Source: Earliella scabrosa
Taxonomy: Eukaryota > Basidiomycota > Agaricomycetes > Polyporales > Polyporaceae
Assembly: GCA_022605405.1 (NCBI GenBank)
Contig: JABYQQ010000005.1
Span: forward strand, 1,054,001-1,118,000
Direction: 5' to 3'
Length of the DNA: 64,000 nt
The notes below the pieces were generated by a model. That model saw only the letters and a program-made list of their open reading frames with translations. It was not told the DNA's origin and made no database searches. The position numbers and the translations under genes were made by a program. This document shows positions 56,266 to 64,000 of this stretch, piece after piece; the stretch's first letter is position 1; each line of letters begins with the position of its first letter.

Positions 56266-57680
56266 CTATGTCTGACAACAGCTCCATGAGGAGCCTGCGG
56301 CTACACGAGCCTTTTCATGGGCTTCCTCTTGGTCGGCCTGAGCTGCCCATACAGGCGTCGCGCTGCTAGAGAGCAGTACGCTATCGCGTCGCTTGATCTC
56401 ATTCTCGCGCTCGATTTTGTCTTTCTTCTGGATGATAGCGTCGATGAGACTGTCGAAAAGTTGCTGAATACCTGCAAAGATGGTCAGTCCTTTGTTCTCA
56501 CAGCGATCCGCCCAACGGGTCCACAATAACTTACCTAAGTCATCCTTGGCAGATACCTCGAATAACTCCATACCCTTCCGCAGACCCCATTCCTGGTCTT
56601 CGCCGGTCTCCGCCTCGTCCTCGTCTTCCGGTAGACTGTTGCTGCTACCATCGCCGATCTCGTTCCACCCAGCTGCGCGATAGCCGAAACGAGAAGGGTT
56701 CTGTCGTGTTGCAGGGCTCATGGAGTTGGAACGGGGTATTAGAAGATCGCCACTCTTCGCCCGAGGCCGTACGTAGGCAGACGTGTTAGAGCGTTTAATT
56801 GCGGACGAACGGGGGTCATTATAGGAGGGATCCGGTTCAGGAGAAGGCGAAGTCGGTGGCTTCGAAGATGTTGTGAGTGCCGGTACGGACCGGATACTGG
56901 TAAAAGAGGTGAACCGAGGGCGTATGTAGGAGAACGTAGATGGCGGCGGCGGCGGAGGCGGAGTTGGCGGGCGAGGTGGAGGGAACCAGGTATGTAGGGA
57001 AAGGCGAGCGAGGTCTGAAGTGACCTGTCTGTGATGATGTAGGTCGGCCTTCGCGCCGACAATATAGATAATCAAGTCGGGGGAGCAATTCTTCTTCAGC
57101 TCTGCGATAGACATTGTTCGGATGTTCGTTAGTTACACCCCCAACTACGCGTTCATCAGAAGACAATTGCGCTCAGTACTCACCTTCCAGCCACCCGCGG
57201 ACGTCCTCAAAACTGGACGCGTTCGTTATATCATACAACAAAAGAGCAGCGTTTGCACCGCGGTAGTACATCGGTGCCTGGCCACATGGGCGTCAAGGTC
57301 AAACGAACGACCGTTGCGAACAAGAGGGACGCGCACCATACTGCGAAATCGCTCCTGGCCCGCCGTATCCCACAGCTGCAGCCTGACCTTGGTGCCGTCG
57401 ACGTTCACTTTCTTGGTGACGAAGAATGCGCCGGTAGTGGAAGTGGTGTTCTTGGGATCGAACTTGCCCTGGGTGTATCGGTGTAGAAGGCTCGTCTTTC
57501 CGACGCCTGCGCGACGTGTCAACTCCTGAGGCACGGAGGAGCATGGGCCGAGAAGGGGGCGCCGCAGCGAAATGAAGGGAGAGACGGACCTGTGTTGCCC
57601 ATGATGACTATCTTTGCATCGACCCCCTGGTCGTATCTGGCTTTCCTGTAGGGGTCCATTCGAGGATATTCCGCCATCAT
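56266..57680 (-). CDS. Rab-family small GTPase with a large internal insertion
   Basis: Five exons: 57680-57590, 57506-57337, 57277-57184, 57101-56535, 56471-56266 (375 aa, against about 200-220 for a normal Rab). P-loop GNTGVGKT (28-35) is split by an intron. Switch I contains TSTTGAFF with the conserved Thr, switch [22 protein letters not shown], and Rab-like [20 protein letters not shown] follows. G4, normally NKxD, reads GAKADL (134-139). G5 is EVSAKDDL (about 302-304). Between G4 and G5 lie about 160 residues, some 130 more than usual, rich in Pro, Ser and Arg with a PPPPPPP run. The C-terminus ends SCCQT, compatible with geranylgeranylation. Closest in feel to the Rab5/21/22 endocytic group, but assignment is uncertain. 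The last intron (63 nt) is stop-free and a multiple of three. Confidence 0.87.
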
Positions 57681-58122
57681 AATAGCAAGCCAGATAGATA
57701 GAGGGGCGGGACCGGGGGGGCGGAGAGAGAGAGGGGGTGCAGCGGCCGGGACGCTGACCGGATAACGTCTTGGAGGAAGGGAGAGGAGAAGGAGGGACTG
57801 TTGCTCAATTGAGCCGCTTGAGATGGAGAACCACTACGGCCACGTGCGGCTATCGCGCGCTCGGCTCGTCGGGGCGGACCCTCGACTCTGACGCTCGCTT
57901 CGGGTGGCAATGCTCTCACACCCCGATCCGTACAGGCCGAGTGGCACAGACTGGGCACAGTGCTCAAACTCCCGGCTCTCTCGCCGGCTCCGCACCGCGG
58001 CTCTCGGGCTCGCCATATCCAGCGTAACGGCATGGGGAGGGGCATGCGCGCATAATTTTTGATCGTGGTGAGACAGTAAATCACATAGTGCTATACACCC
58101 ATATCGCCCAAGCTGCGGTCCT
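57681..58122. other. Intergenic region between the Rab gene and RPS7
   Basis: About 440 bp holding the Rab promoter and the RPS7 3' UTR. A purine-rich tract (GAGAGAGAGAGGGGG at about 57722-57736) lies close to the Rab start codon. No other feature was seen. Confidence 0.4.
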
Positions 58123-58858
58123 CTACTCCTGCGCCTGCACGGGGAACTCGAACACGACGTCCTTCCCTGTCAGGCGGCGGTAGACAGACGAGAACGAGTC
58201 GAGCTTGTACTCCAACGAAGTCGCGTCCTTTGAGTCAAGGAAACTACACCATCCAAACTCGTCAGAGGCGACGGCGTCTGCGAGCTGAAATGACCGGCAC
58301 TTACACCTTGAGGAGTTTTGAGCCGTCGACAGCCACCCGTGTGCGCTTGCCGACAATCTCCGTGGGGAATACGAGGTCCTCGAGGATCTTCTCGTGGACA
58401 CTCGTGAGCGTGCGGCTACGGGGACGCTTCTGCTGAACACGGGAGGTGCGGGTGGGCTTGCGCAGCATCCGACGCTGGGCAACGAAGACAACATGACGGT
58501 CGGAGAACTTCTTCTCCAGTTCCCGGGTCAGCCTGGGATGGGATGGCGCATCCGTTAGTGTGCTGTACCTATGCGCGCAGCATGACAGGAGATCTGGGTG
58601 CACAGATTAAACATACCTCTGCTGGACCTTGTGGAATGCCTTCAACTGAGGGACGGGGACAAAGATAACGATAGCCTTCTTGCCACCGCGAACGTCGACT
58701 TCGCGTGCAGCAGAGATTTGGAGGGGGCGAAGCTCAGCCTTGAGCTCGGGCGCGCTGTTCTCGAGGTCGATCATCGCCTGCGCGACGGCGGTCTCAGTCT
58801 CATCGGGGGCAGTCCTGGGCGCATTGGCCGTGCGGAAGATCTTGTGCTGGACGGACAT
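58123..58858 (-). CDS. RPS7: 40S ribosomal protein S7 (eS7)
   Basis: Three exons: 58858-58617, 58532-58305, 58243-58123 (196 aa). It starts [20 protein letters not shown] and contains [60 protein letters not shown] and [20 protein letters not shown], ending [14 protein letters not shown]. Length and sequence are typical of fungal eS7. Known role: small-subunit protein needed for 18S rRNA 5' end processing. The second intron donor was placed at AAGGT|GTAAGT because it restores the conserved LLKVFLDSKD junction. Confidence 0.96.
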
Positions 58859-59329
58859 CTTGCTGCTTGAGGGTCCTGGTGGAGGTACGCCGCGTACTGG
58901 TCAGCATCCATCCGCTTCACTTGCGATCCATCCCTTTCCACCCCGTCTTGCCCTCCCAATTTTCCACAGAGACGTCTCCAAGACCCGTCGCTTTCCAACG
59001 GAGCAACACAGCAGCATAATGACACTCACCGAACCTGTCGCCGTCGTCGATAGTGTGTCCGTTGCTTGCCTGCAGGCAGATACTTTGTGAGCGCTGAGGT
59101 TCCGTGATGGGAAAGTAACAAGCAGGGACAAACTCAATCATCGGCGCTTATTGACCTAAGTCGTCTAGACTCTACGCCGCCGCTACGGTGCTTCTGGTTG
59201 AATGCAAAGCAGACCCTGAGCAGACCGTTCATGACATGGACAACAAACATACACCCAGTGAAGACTGTTGGTCGCACCCACTATCGAGACACGAGAAACT
59301 GAATATGACACCAGTACAACCACACCTCA
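58859..59329. other. RPS7 upstream region
   Basis: About 470 bp containing the RPS7 promoter and the 3' UTR of CNS1. The frame upstream of the RPS7 ATG shows no coding character. A leader intron is possible, since ribosomal protein genes of basidiomycetes often have one, but I could not fix its ends. Confidence 0.4.
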
Positions 59330-60590
59330 TCATGCATCCAGTGACTCCCTCGTTTTCTTGAAATCCTCAACCCACTTCTGTTCTTCTACACCTTTCGGCA
59401 GGACGACGAAGGTCAACGTGCCATCAGTCATCTCAAGTCCATCCCTTGCCTCCCCGTCCTTCTCCTTCGCAGCCCGGCAAACATCGCGTAGCGTCATTTT
59501 CTTGCCAATCTTGAGCAAGCGACGCCTCTTGGTCCACCCGAAGACAACGAGGTTCCCGTCGACGTACTCCCCCTTCTTGTCCCACTCCGGTTGCGGCGCG
59601 TTCGGTGGGAACATGACACTGATATGCGCAGCGAACGGAGTGTCCTCTTGGAAGTGCGATATGAGGTCCGTCTGGGCGTATTGGGGGTACATGAAGAGTA
59701 CCGGGAAGATCATAGTGCTTCCCGTCGTGTCCTCAGGATCGAAATGAGGATCGTATGGACTCTTTGCGACGTTATCAGGCACCGGTTTGACGATGATGTT
59801 CCGTTCCTACGGAGTAAAGTGGGTGATCGACAGGACGTTAGAGGAACTTTCAGCGTACGAACGTACCCTGAATGCTGCTCGCAAACGCTCCTGCTTCATC
59901 TGCTTGTGGCGTATCTGCTCTTGCCGCTCTCTTTCCCTCCGCTCCTTAGCCTCCTTCAGCTTTGCCGCCTTATCCCTGATGACTTGGACAGCCTTGTTGT
60001 CCTTGTCGAATCGCAGACACCGATCACAGCAATCCAGGGCTTCGTCATATCGTTCGAGCGCGACGAGGGCGGTGGCGGAACGGTAATACGCTTTTGATGA
60101 CTGGGGATTGATGCTGATCGCTCTTGAGCAATCTCGAAGCACAGAGCCGTAGTTCTCTTAACGAAGTCAACGGGGCGATATAGGAGTCGAGGGTGCCCAG
60201 GACTCACGAAGTTCCAGATTGCACGCAGCGCGATTGCATAGCAGCGCTTCCAACAGCGCCTTGTCGTCTGGCTTCGCATCCACACCTTGCGTATAGAAGC
60301 CGAGTGCCTCGCGATACCGCTTGCCTTTGAAGTAGTCGTTACCTTGCTCCTTGAAGTTCTGCGCAATCTCTGCATAATGTTGAGACACTTTCGTGACGAA
60401 CAATGACGAGATGGGCTTACCTACCATCTGGAGTGCCATCATGCGCAAGAGCCTGCAACGCAGCGATAGCGACGTCGTCCGACGCATCCTCTGGAAGACT
60501 CTTCATGAACAACGGAACATTATCGAATTCGGCCAGCTTCTCCTCTAGCGGAATTCGCTGTGGTAGTGGTACGTTTCCTTGAAAGGCCAT
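59330..60590 (-). CDS. CNS1: Hsp90 co-chaperone Cns1 / TTC4
   Basis: Four exons: 60590-60425, 60369-60208, 60156-59867, 59806-59330 (364 aa). The N-terminal region has NVPLFMKSLPED, a typical Cns1/TTC4 motif. Three TPR units follow (for example EIAQNFKEQGNDYFKGKRYR, ALLEALLCNRAACNLELQNY and SSKAYYRSATALVALERYDE). Lys and Asn residues in NFKEQGND and CNRAA are the carboxylate-clamp positions used to grip the Hsp90 MEEVD tail. A charged helix leads to the C-terminal wheel domain (MIFPVLFMYPQYAQTDLIS ... DGTLTFVVLPKG). Known role: essential co-chaperone in yeast, acting on translation factor eEF2. It is divergent from L2HGDH. Confidence 0.93.
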
Positions 60591-60984
60591 GTTGTATGCT
60601 ACACTTCCCGTGTGTGATGGAGCTCCTGTCAATGTACGTTGGGGATGAAAGCTAGAGGAAGAAATGTGAGCGGTACCAGGATCACAGTTCACAGAAATCG
60701 GAGAGTCCTGGTATGTAAACTTCGAGATTAGCGATCGAGACGATCGGAGAGATCTGATCTAATCTTGTTATGACGCAAGTACTGTCGGCTTTCGGACCGT
60801 CGTGACTGCGTACGTGCTGGTTCTAACTTCGAACTTCTCACCCTGCGCGCGAGGCTCGAGGCTCGAGTCATTGACCGGCTTGCGACTAGCGGCCTGGTCG
60901 GACTTTTCTTCTCAGCATTCAGGCCGCACTGGCGTGCTACAGTTGGCGGCTCACGTCGAATCACTGTGGCCAAGCGCAGGCAAC
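60591..60984. other. Divergent promoter region CNS1 / L2HGDH
   Basis: 394 bp between start codons on opposite strands. Nothing beyond promoter sequence is expected. No TATA box or repeat was recognised. Confidence 0.45.
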
Positions 60985-62529
60985 ATGTCAGTCAGAGGAC
61001 TCCGCGCTGCTCTCAATGGACATAAGCAATTCAAGTTCAAGGTCAGTCTTGTTACGAGCCCTAACATCGTCGCTTTCTCTGTTAAGCAGCTGCCTGACAG
61101 AGTCCCGAAGGGGCAGTGGATCATCTTGTTATTGGCGGAGGTAGGTCTCGCCCATAAACGGATGCATGGCTTACTGAGGTGTACCCTTCGTCCCCAGGAG
61201 TCGTCGGCCTAGCCATTGCTCATCGACTGGGTCAGAAGTTCCCAGGATCGTCTACATACCTTGTGGAGAGACACCACATAGCGGGAGAGGAAACAAGGTG
61301 AGCCCTCAAATGTCCGTGATCGGTTTCAGACTGGTGGCTAAACGTCTTCCTAGTTCTCGTAATTCCGAAGTCATCCACGCAGGTAACAACCTTGACCTTG
61401 TAAGCCTAGTAGTCAACCAAGCTCATGACTGTTGTCTTCACTCTCAGGGCTCTATTATCCATCGGACTCACTGAAGACCAGGCTCTGTCTACGTGGACGA
61501 CCCCTACTCTACGACCGTTGTCGCACGCACAATATACCTTATAAGAAGACCGGGAAGCTCGTCGTCGCTTATGAACAACAGCGACCCTACATCGAAAACC
61601 TCCATGCGAAAGCCCAGAACCTCCCATGGCCCCCACATTCTGACCCATCTGCCGCACAATCACCTGTCTTGCCCGTGACGCTCATCACCGGTGACGAGGC
61701 GCGAGAGCTGGAGCCCGACCTCCACAAAGACATCGTCGCCGCTCTGTGGAGTCCCGAGACGGGCATCGTCGACTCCCACTCGTTCATGGAGAGCTTAGAG
61801 AAGGACATCATGGAGACCGACAGCAGCGAGCTGGTGTACTCTACCAAGGTAGTACGTGTCGATCCTAGCCGCAACGATCCGGGCTGGGTTGTACAACTCG
61901 TCACCGGTGATGCACAATCAGGATCCGGAGACGCGTTGCTTGCTCGCACGGTCATCAACTGTGCTGGACTCGCCGCACCTCTGATCCTGAATGCCATTCT
62001 CCCAGAAGACCAGCGCATTCCCATGTACTTCGCGCGTGGTTCCTACGCATCCTATCGGGGGCCAGGGATCAAACGCGTATCCCACTTGATCTACCCATGT
62101 CCTGCTGTCGGGAAAGACAGCCATGCCTTCCACTCTCTGGGTACACACCTCACGGTCGACCTGCAAGGGAAGGTTCGGTTTGGGCCTGACCTTGACTGGC
62201 TATCTCCTCCCGATGACGAGGACCCAGACTTCTGGCAGAAACACCTCATTCCGGACGACTCGCGCTTGCCGCTCATGTACGACGCTGTCAAGTTGTATCT
62301 CCCGGATGTCGTCCCTGAAGGGTTCCAGCCCGACTACTGTGGAGTCAGACCGAAATTAGTGGGTCCTGGGGCTGGATTTCAAGACTTCGTGTTCCGCCGC
62401 GACTACGCGAACGGGCAGAAGGGCGGAGAGATGATCAGCCTGTTGGGGATAGAGAGTCCTGGGTTGACTTCGAGTCTTGCGATCGCCGAACACGTAGTGG
62501 ACGACATGATGGGTGGGGGACGGGGATGA
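60985..62529 (+). CDS. L2HGDH: L-2-hydroxyglutarate dehydrogenase, mitochondrial
   Basis: Five exons: 60985-61041, 61101-61140, 61198-61297, 61354-61382, 61448-62529 (435 aa). A short basic N-terminus (MSVRGLRAALNGHKQFKFK) precedes the FAD-binding Rossmann motif VDHLVIGGGVVGLAIAHRLG. Then come TSSRNSEVIHAGLYYPSDS and LKTRLCLRGRPLLYDRC, both hallmark L2HGDH segments. The C-terminal part has PDYCGVRPKL and SLLGIESPGLTSSLAIAEHV. The enzyme oxidises L-2-hydroxyglutarate, made by promiscuous malate dehydrogenase activity, to 2-oxoglutarate and passes electrons toward the respiratory chain. Exon 2 was started after the in-frame TGA at 61095-61097, which keeps the phase. The presequence exon is the least certain part. 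Confidence 0.9.
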
Positions 62530-62616
62530 TTGAGGACAATGTAAACATACAGATCACCAATGGCACTACCCCGTGTTCCGAAGCCCTCCGAGACCCTTCA
62601 TGACAGTACTAATGCT

Positions 62617-63280
62617 CTAGACAGAGGAGTCTCCTCGCGACGCAGTCTTGGGCTTCCAAGTCTCGTACTTGGGACGGGTGGTGTTGTATGGGCGGTAAGC
62701 ACCTCTGGTGCCAGTCAAATTCTCGACCCATGGCTACGATACAGACCCATGGATGATGAGTATGAGGCTAGAGAGGATACGATACGGATACGCACTGCCT
62801 TCCATGGCGGGGTCAGGTTCTGCACAATGCTATCTTCCGTGGGAGGGTCCTTGCGAATATGGTGGATCCAAGAGTGCCATTCCGGAGGAACTTGCGTTGC
62901 GTTGTTGTCATGCTAAATGCCAAACGGTGTGCTCATGAAGACTGTCACTTGTTTGCACTGCGTGATGCATACCTGAGCATAGTCCACCCAACGGTGACGA
63001 CCTGATGTCTCCGTTGAATGCCATACACATGACAATGTGAACAAGAGTACTCACCAGGAATCTCCTCCTCAGGGTTCAAGTTCTCGAAGTAGCGGTTTCC
63101 GAACCTCCATGTCGTCCCTCACTTCAGCACTCGCCGGAGTACAAGGAGATAGAATGCGACGCACTGGTCCTTGCCCACAAATCGTCCCGACTTCGCGTCA
63201 CCGATGTATTGCATCTGACGCCACCATTCTCGAAAACCAACCCGTCGAAGACTGCGGATAGTCCGCTGGAGGGAAACCAT
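62617..63280 (-). CDS. NDUFA12: NDUFA12-type accessory subunit of respiratory complex I
   Basis: Five short exons: 63280-63165, 63104-63055, 63001-62973, 62912-62796, 62733-62617 (142 aa). The spliced protein starts MVSLQRTIRSLRRVGFREWW and contains YIGDAKSGRFVGKDQFGNRY, GRHRWVDYAQHD, the family hallmark VPPEWHSWIHHIRKDPPTED, and NLTGTRGAYRPYNTTRPKYE. These match the NDUFA12 (B17.2 / fungal 13.4-kDa) family. No exon exceeds 117 nt, so the gene is easily missed by simple frame finding. Every junction keeps phase. Known role: small matrix-arm subunit of NADH:ubiquinone oxidoreductase. Its 3' end faces that of L2HGDH, with 87 bp between the stop codons. Confidence 0.88.
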
Positions 63281-63701
63281 GGTTGTGTGGAGAGTTTGAG
63301 CACGTCCAGCACGCTACTCCCGAACGCTCCGCCAACGCCCGATTATGTAAGCGCCCGGTGGCGACCTCCGATGAGCCTCTCAGCTCTGTAGCTCTGTTAG
63401 CATGCTATTATGTAGTATTTGATCTCCTGCATCTTGGCTCTCTGACGGATATGAATTGGTGCGATGCATCCAGTTCTTGGAGGTCTCGCCTGTATAGCTT
63501 GGCATATGCTCTCAATCGCTGCAGGGCTCATCATATGGTGTACCGTGTCAGCATAAGATCTCGTGCCGGTTCCGAGTCCGATACCTGTGACTCTATCTAT
63601 GGCCAAGTCTGTTTCCACGAGCACTTATAAAAGAAGCTCGAGCTCGAGAGACCAGCCATCTCAGCAGTTTCTGCATCCACGTCGCAACCCATCCAGCCCT
63701 C
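63281..63701. other. Divergent promoter region NDUFA12 / iminopeptidase-like gene
   Basis: 421 bp between start codons on opposite strands. TATAAAAGAAG at about 63626-63636 lies some 65-75 bp upstream of the right-hand start and is a credible TATA element for that gene. Confidence 0.45.
63626..63632 (+). promoter_or_regulatory. Putative TATA box of the iminopeptidase-like gene
   Basis: TATAAAA within CACTTATAAAAGAAGC, about 70 bp upstream of the start codon, followed by a leader with CATC-rich sequence. Spacing and sequence are as expected for a fungal TATA element. There is no expression evidence. Confidence 0.5.
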
Positions 63702-64000
63702 ATGACCACGTCAACCCTTACAGGAACAGCCCCCTTCGATGCCGGTGCGGGCAAGCCCTGCGAGACTTGGTATCAAGTCTACGGAGATCTCAAGTCGGGC
63801 AAGACTCCAGTCGTTGCGATCCATGGCGGACCCGGATCAACGCACCACTACATCCTCTCCCTCGTCGACCTCGCTGCCATCCACTCCATCCCTGTCGTAT
63901 TCTATGACCAGCTCGGCAACGGCAACTCGACACATCTCCCGGAAAAGTCGGGAGACGCGGGCTCGTTCTGGACAGAACAGCTCTTCTTGGACGAGCTCGA
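63702..64000 (+). CDS. Proline iminopeptidase-like alpha/beta hydrolase (5' part)
   Basis: The first 99 codons of a gene cut by the window end. After a short lead ([20 protein letters not shown]) come the S33-family oxyanion-hole motif [12 protein letters not shown] and [17 protein letters not shown], where DQLGxGxS is typical of proline iminopeptidases and related amidohydrolases. The nucleophile Ser (GxSxGG) lies beyond the window. The family releases N-terminal proline or hydrolyses small amide substrates. No intron was needed in the visible part. Confidence 0.88.
   Translation, partial: MTTSTLTGTAPFDAGAGKPCETWYQVYGDLKSGKTPVVAIHGGPGSTHHYILSLVDLAAIHSIPVVFYDQLGNGNSTHLPEKSGDAGSFWTEQLFLDEL

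Overview
This window is nuclear DNA of a filamentous basidiomycete, most probably an agaricomycete. The genes carry many short introns (about 50-90 nt) with GT(A/G)NGT donors and CAG/TAG acceptors. The coding sequence is GC-rich, genes are tightly packed on both strands, and the recognisable proteins (MDM10, PHO81, THO2, MRC1, UFE1, NDUFA12) are eukaryotic and fungal in character. There is no operon, phage, CRISPR array or rRNA gene. All gene models below were built by hand from splice signals, reading-frame phase and protein-family resemblance. Exon sums are multiples of three in every complete model.

Layout from left to right: the 3' end of an unidentified gene (+), UFE1 syntaxin (-), a ten-exon GH79 glycoside hydrolase (+), a 2.1-kb gene-poor gap containing a short telomere-like motif, SMX2 (SmG, -), an intronless RGG-box disordered protein (+), MDM10 (-), a 15-exon DDX60-like helicase (+), an unidentified gene with a possible degenerate Rad51-type fold (+), PEX12 (+), PHO81 (+), an ABC half-transporter-like protein (-), FOL2 GTP cyclohydrolase I (+), the 20-exon THO2 (-) with a MITE-like element just upstream of its start, a tandem pair of secreted GH105-like six-hairpin hydrolases (+), a possible small secreted protein (+), MRC1/claspin (-), RPL3 (+), a mitochondrial PPR-like protein (+), an AMMECR1-domain protein (-), an unusual Rab GTPase with a large insertion (-), RPS7 (-), CNS1/TTC4 (-), L2HGDH (+), NDUFA12 (-) and the 5' part of a proline iminopeptidase-like gene (+).

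Most of the content is housekeeping: splicing (SmG), mRNA export (THO complex), translation (uL3, eS7), replication checkpoint (Mrc1), Hsp90 co-chaperone (Cns1), organelle biogenesis (Mdm10, Pex12, Ufe1), phosphate sensing (Pho81), folate/pterin synthesis and mitochondrial metabolism. The secreted GH79 and the duplicated GH105-like genes suggest a plant-polysaccharide degrader (saprotroph or wood decayer). That lifestyle is inference from three genes.

I did not find a clearly new multi-gene system. The observations most worth a second look are the Rab GTPase lacking the usual NKxD motif and carrying about 130 extra residues, the 335-bp inverted-repeat element in the THO2 upstream region, the possible Rad51-paralog-like protein at 18.2-19.3 kb, the fungal DDX60-like helicase, and the tandem GH105-like pair.
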